Source: Pseudomonadota bacterium
GTDB lineage: Bacteria > Pseudomonadota > Alphaproteobacteria > Rhizobiales > Xanthobacteraceae
Length of the DNA stretch: 7,175 nt
Direction: 5' to 3'
Assembly: GCA_021779635.1 (NCBI GenBank)
Contig: JAJYAH010000350.1
Coordinates: forward strand, 1 to 7,175
Of this stretch, positions 5,458 to 7,175 are shown piece after piece. The position numbers and the translations under genes are program-made. The notes beneath the pieces are model-generated. The model saw nothing but the letters and a program-made list of their open reading frames with translations, made no database searches and was not told where the DNA came from. Numbering within the stretch: position 1 is the stretch's first letter; every line of letters starts with the position of its first letter.

Positions 5458-5916
5458 TCAGGCCGCTTCGCGCTCGATCTGCTCGATGTCGGATGCGGAC
5501 CGATTGTCGATCGGGATCCGGCGAGGCTTTGTGGCGTCCGGAATCTCTCGAACCAACTCGATCTGCAGCAGGCCGTTGTCGAACCGCGCTCTCTCGACCC
5601 GGACGTGGGCGGCCAGAACGAACTGCCGCTTGAACGGCCGCGATGAGATGCCCCGATAGAGCAGTTTACGCTGCCCTTTGTCGGCCTTGCGGCCTTCGAC
5701 GGTGAGCACGTTCTGCTCGGCCGTTATCGCGATGTCATCAGGGGAGAAACCGGCCAGTGCCAGGGATATCCGATACCGGTCGTCGGATAAGCGTTCTACG
5801 TTGCAGGGTGGGTAGTTGGCTTCGCGGGTGAAGTGCCGGGCCGCGTCGACCAGATCGAACACGCGGTCGAAGCCGATAGTTGATCGCCGCAGGGGGCTGA
5901 TGTTGTAGGTCCTCAT
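5458..5916 (-). CDS. hspA: Small heat-shock protein (Hsp20/IbpA-like), class A type, ROSE-controlled
   Basis: This 152-residue cytoplasmic holdase starts MRTYNISPLRRSTIGFDRVF. The alpha-crystallin domain (about 37-127) carries NYPPCNVE, AGFSPDDIAIT, LTVEGRK and ISSRPFKRQF. The conserved A-x-x-x-G-x-L motif reads RFDNGLL at 111-117, so its first residue is Arg in place of the usual Ala. The C-terminal I-x-I motif is IPI at 134-136. The start is the ATG at 5916, 6 bases from GGAGGA; the longer reading from 5964 would begin inside the thermometer hairpins and is not credible. It heads the transcript that leads to rpoH. The paralogue at 3418-3879 shares most of its sequence and the same leader. 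Mixed oligomers of the two are possible, as known for class A sHsps. Confidence 0.96.
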   Translation of the reverse strand: MRTYNISPLRRSTIGFDRVFDLVDAARHFTREANYPPCNVERLSDDRYRISLALAGFSPDDIAITAEQNVLTVEGRKADKGQRKLLYRGISSRPFKRQFVLAAHVRVERARFDNGLLQIELVREIPDATKPRRIPIDNRSASDIEQIEREAA

Positions 5917-6017
5917 AGCCAAATCCTCCAAGGAGCAAGATGGGTACGAGCAGGCGTCGGACACCTCGGCGCCCGTCTCTGCCGGGCCCCGAGGGCGCCC
6001 GGACCGCTTTTCGCGGC
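5914..6017 (-). promoter_or_regulatory. ROSE RNA thermometer upstream of hspA-rpoH
   Basis: The leader begins with the hairpin GCCGCGAAAAGCGG (6017-6004), then GGGCGCCC, GGGGCCCGG and GGGCGCC segments able to form a long stem. It ends CTTGCTCCTTGGAGGATT followed by GGCTATG. UUGCUCC folds back on GGAGGA so that the Shine-Dalgarno is covered at low temperature. Most bases match the second copy at 3877-3983, and the first hairpin and the Shine-Dalgarno-to-AUG segment are almost identical. Because rpoH follows hspA, this element probably also governs sigma-32 supply through transcript level or coupling. Confidence 0.93.
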
Positions 6018-6024
6018 AAGCAAA

Positions 6025-6052
6025 AAACTAGCAAATCGCGTTTTGGTTTCAA
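6025..6052 (-). promoter_or_regulatory. Sigma70-like promoter of hspA-rpoH
   Basis: TTGAAA (6052-6047), a 16-base spacer and TAGTTT (6030-6025) stand directly before the ROSE leader. The same -35 hexamer and spacing precede the hspB leader, where the -10 is TAATTT. Conservation of two otherwise diverged upstream regions supports the call. Confidence 0.7.
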
Positions 6053-6157
6053 GTAGGAAACGAGAATTTTGGTCCCAAGACTAACCCATGGTTACCGAGC
6101 CCTGCAAGGCGACGGGGCGGTGGGAAAGGCTTCCATGGGCCCCGCCGAAACACGCGT

Positions 6158-6180
6158 CGCGGCGATAGCGGAACGCCGCG
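6158..6180 (-). terminator. Possible terminator hairpin after the 71-residue gene
   Basis: CGCGGCG (6158-6164) and CGCCGCG (6174-6180) are perfect complements around a 9-base loop, 27 bases after the stop of the gene at 6207. No U run follows, so the terminator call is tentative. The remainder of 6053-6157 shows no gene. Confidence 0.3.
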
Positions 6181-6206
6181 GCAATATCCTGACTGAGTTT
6201 TGATCG

Positions 6207-6422
6207 TCAGGCGTGTAAACGCTGCAATTCCGCTTCGGCGAATTCGACCAACCGGGTGAGGCGTTGGCGATGTTCGGTAGCGATATCCTGAGCTTTGAGA
6301 AGTCGCCTGCAATGCTCGATTACTCTGCGCTGGCTCTCAGCCAGGAAGGGTTGGACGCTGGGGGACCGCTCAAATACCGCCGTCTCGCGCGGGAACCGGA
6401 CGTTGGTTAGTACGTCAGACAT
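6207..6422 (-). CDS. Hypothetical protein, 71 residues
   Basis: I do not recognise a named family. The ATG at 6422 opens MSDVLTNVRFPRETAVFERSPSVQPFLAE, followed by a long basic and amphipathic helical part (SQRRVIEHCRRLLKAQDIATEHRQRLTRLVEFAEAELQRLHA) that could form a helical hairpin. There is no signal peptide or membrane segment, so it is probably cytoplasmic. An in-frame TTG lies two codons earlier (6428) but neither start has a clear Shine-Dalgarno. A perfect inverted repeat sits at 6447-6481 in the upstream leader. The gene lies between the groEL-proximal pair and the hspA promoter. The regular, protein-like sequence argues that it is real; the missing ribosome binding site argues for caution. 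Confidence 0.6.
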   Translation of the reverse strand: MSDVLTNVRFPRETAVFERSPSVQPFLAESQRRVIEHCRRLLKAQDIATEHRQRLTRLVEFAEAELQRLHA

Positions 6423-6446
6423 TTTCAATAATGATGGGGACTGGCA

Positions 6447-6481
6447 GGAGATGCGATTGATCGGTCGGAGATCGCATCTCC
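6447..6481. repeat. Perfect 11-bp inverted repeat between two small genes
   Basis: GGAGATGCGAT (6447-6457) and ATCGCATCTCC (6471-6481) are exact complements separated by 13 bases. It lies 16 bases past the stop of the 114-residue gene and 25 bases before the start of the 71-residue gene. No U run follows on the minus strand. It may be an mRNA hairpin or a two-fold DNA operator. Confidence 0.6.
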
Positions 6482-6497
6482 CGATGAGTGAATGAAA

Positions 6498-6842
6498 CTA
6501 GCTGATTGCCGATGTCCCCCTGTCGCGGACTTCCGGCATGAGTTTGATTCCCGATGGGTCCAGGATCGGTGAAAGCAGGGTGTCGACCTTCAACGTGTTC
6601 ACACCGGCATTCCACTTCAGCCATGGCATCGAATCCAGATACGGAATCGGTGGCAGCGCGATTATTTCGAAGGCGTTCCCCGACTTTGGCGTTTCGCGCG
6701 GGCCGTCCAACCCCCTCGCCGCAAGCGACGGTAAGGTCAGAACCGCTGCCATCGAGGCCGTGAGAATGCCCCGGAATACGCGCCTTCCGAGAGCCCTTTG
6801 TTTCTCCGCACGAGCGGAGACAATGGTTCGATCAGTGATCAT
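6498..6842 (-). CDS. Hypothetical exported protein, 114 residues, possible Tat signal
   Basis: Start ATG at 6842 has a perfect AGGAGG (6853-6848) with a 5-base spacer. Residues 1-43 look like a secretion signal: a basic n-region containing RALGRRVFRG, a hydrophobic core ILTASMAAVLTLPSL and AA-R as a possible cleavage site. GRRVFR resembles the twin-arginine motif (R-R-x-F), although the rest of the consensus is not strict. The mature part of about 70 residues contains ALPPIPYLDSMPWLKWNAGVN and VDTLLSPIL, rich in Pro and Trp, with no known catalytic motif and no cysteine. I do not recognise a function. The gene begins one base after the stop of the 39-residue peptide gene, so the two are surely translated from one mRNA. 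A periplasmic role next to chaperonin genes is a guess. Confidence 0.75.
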   Translation of the reverse strand: MITDRTIVSARAEKQRALGRRVFRGILTASMAAVLTLPSLAARGLDGPRETPKSGNAFEIIALPPIPYLDSMPWLKWNAGVNTLKVDTLLSPILDPSGIKLMPEVRDRGTSAIS

Positions 6843-6843
6843 T

Positions 6844-6963
6844 TCATCCTCCTATCGTTCGAAAACTGATCCAGGCGATGGTTACGAAGCTCATGGCGAA
6901 CATGAGCCGGTGCAGCGCCATCATCCTGTTCTTACGCAGCCTTTCCTGAACACGGGTTCTCAT
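6844..6963 (-). CDS. Small single-span membrane peptide, 39 residues
   Basis: ATG at 6963 is preceded by AAAGGAAG with a 5-base spacer. The frame MRTRVQERLRKNRMMALHRLMFAMSFVTIAWISFRTIGG ends at TGA (6846-6844). The first 13 residues are strongly basic and residues 20-34 (LMFAMSFVTIAWISF) form one short membrane helix, so the basic end should stay in the cytoplasm. The AGGAGG used by the next gene is formed by its last two Gly codons, and its stop lies one base before the next ATG, so translational coupling is expected. No family is recognised. Confidence 0.6.
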   Translation of the reverse strand: MRTRVQERLRKNRMMALHRLMFAMSFVTIAWISFRTIGG

Positions 6964-7005
6964 CTAAGCTTCCTTTCGTTAATTGCTCTCCTTTCCTGAG
7001 ATGTG

Positions 7006-7033
7006 CGAGCCCAGCCTTTGTAGGCGGGGCTCG
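7006..7033 (-). terminator. Hairpin after groEL, putative terminator or attenuator
   Basis: CGAGCCC (7006-7012) pairs with GGGCTCG (7027-7033). After one mismatched position GCCT (7014-7017) pairs with AGGC (7022-7025) around a 4-base loop. It starts 7 bases past the groEL stop. On the minus strand CACATCTCAGG follows rather than U residues. It may stop most transcripts yet let some continue into the two small genes, before which I see no clear promoter. Confidence 0.55.
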
Positions 7034-7040
7034 TGGTCGA

Positions 7041-7175
7041 TCAGAACTCCATCGGCGGCACGGGCGGCGCCGCATCCGACTTCTTCGGCTTGTCAGCTAC
7101 CAGTGCTTCGGTTGTGATCAACAGCGAGGCGACCGAAGCAGCGTCCTGGAGGGCCGTGCGTACGACCTTCGCGGG
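7041..7175 (-). CDS. groEL: 60 kDa chaperonin GroEL, C-terminal end (partial)
   Basis: The last 44 codons of a GroEL gene are present and the rest lies beyond the right edge. The residues [32 protein letters not shown] match the equatorial-domain C-terminal helix of GroEL, the ATP-dependent folding chamber that works with GroES. The usual flexible Gly-Gly-Met tail is absent; the protein ends in a Pro- and Ala-rich [12 protein letters not shown]. The stop is TGA at 7043-7041. GroES is expected upstream, outside the window. The tail variation and the neighbouring sHsp cluster suggest one of several groESL copies, which bradyrhizobia are known to carry; which copy cannot be told. Confidence 0.93.
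   Translation of the reverse strand, partial: PAKVVRTALQDAASVASLLITTEALVADKPKKSDAAPPVPPMEF

Noticed and set aside
5917..5964. N-terminal extension of the hspA-type protein from 5964
   Set aside because: It would translate the thermometer RNA; the GGAGGA-spaced ATG at 5916 fits the family length.
6049..6312. Minus-strand 87-residue ORF over the hspA promoter region
   Set aside because: Out of frame with the 71-residue gene and runs over noncoding promoter sequence; low-complexity Arg/Pro/Gly composition.
1..7175. CRISPR array or defence system
   Set aside because: No regularly spaced repeats with unique spacers and no recognisable nuclease or toxin genes; the only repeats are the paired 9-mers and the 24-bp duplication.

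Overview
The window looks like chromosomal DNA of a Bradyrhizobium-like alphaproteobacterium (Nitrobacteraceae). It has GC-rich coding sequence and a heat-shock locus whose order (hsp20, rpoH, hsp20, hsp20, degP/htrA, next to groEL) matches the arrangement I know from Bradyrhizobium japonicum, where hspA-rpoH1 and hspB-hspC-degP are controlled by ROSE RNA thermometers. This assignment comes from recognised families and layout, not from a database search.

Left part (1-1080): a mobile-DNA junction. The window opens inside the last codons of an IS5-type transposase. Next comes a more AT-rich stretch in which two paired direct repeats (ATACCAGCA twice, 12 bp apart) flank a tRNA 3'-end-like sequence, an arrangement like a phage or island attachment site. 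A 45-codon ORF with a good ribosome binding site then runs directly into a second orphan tRNA 3' end, of tRNA-Ser type. No further gene is visible up to 1080.

Right part (1081-7175): every gene is on the minus strand. In transcription order these are the groEL C-terminus (partial); a 39-residue one-helix membrane peptide whose stop lies one base before a 114-residue exported protein; a 71-residue unknown protein; a sigma70-like promoter, ROSE thermometer and hspA-type sHsp; rpoH (sigma-32); a possible 67-residue peptide; a second promoter and ROSE thermometer; the hspB-type sHsp; a strong intercistronic hairpin; the hspC-type sHsp; an htrA/degP-type serine protease; and a 154-residue unknown protein.

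The heat-shock genes form a coherent circuit. Both promoters have the same TTGAAA-16-TA(A/G)TTT layout, and both leaders end in the ROSE signature in which a UUGCU stretch faces the GGAGGA Shine-Dalgarno. When the helix melts, chaperones that hold unfolded proteins (sHsps) are translated. RpoH is encoded behind the first of them, so heat should also raise sigma-32. A periplasmic protease behind the second unit extends quality control to the envelope. The least explained items are the small genes between groEL and hspA, the attachment-like structure on the left, and several perfect inverted repeats between genes.
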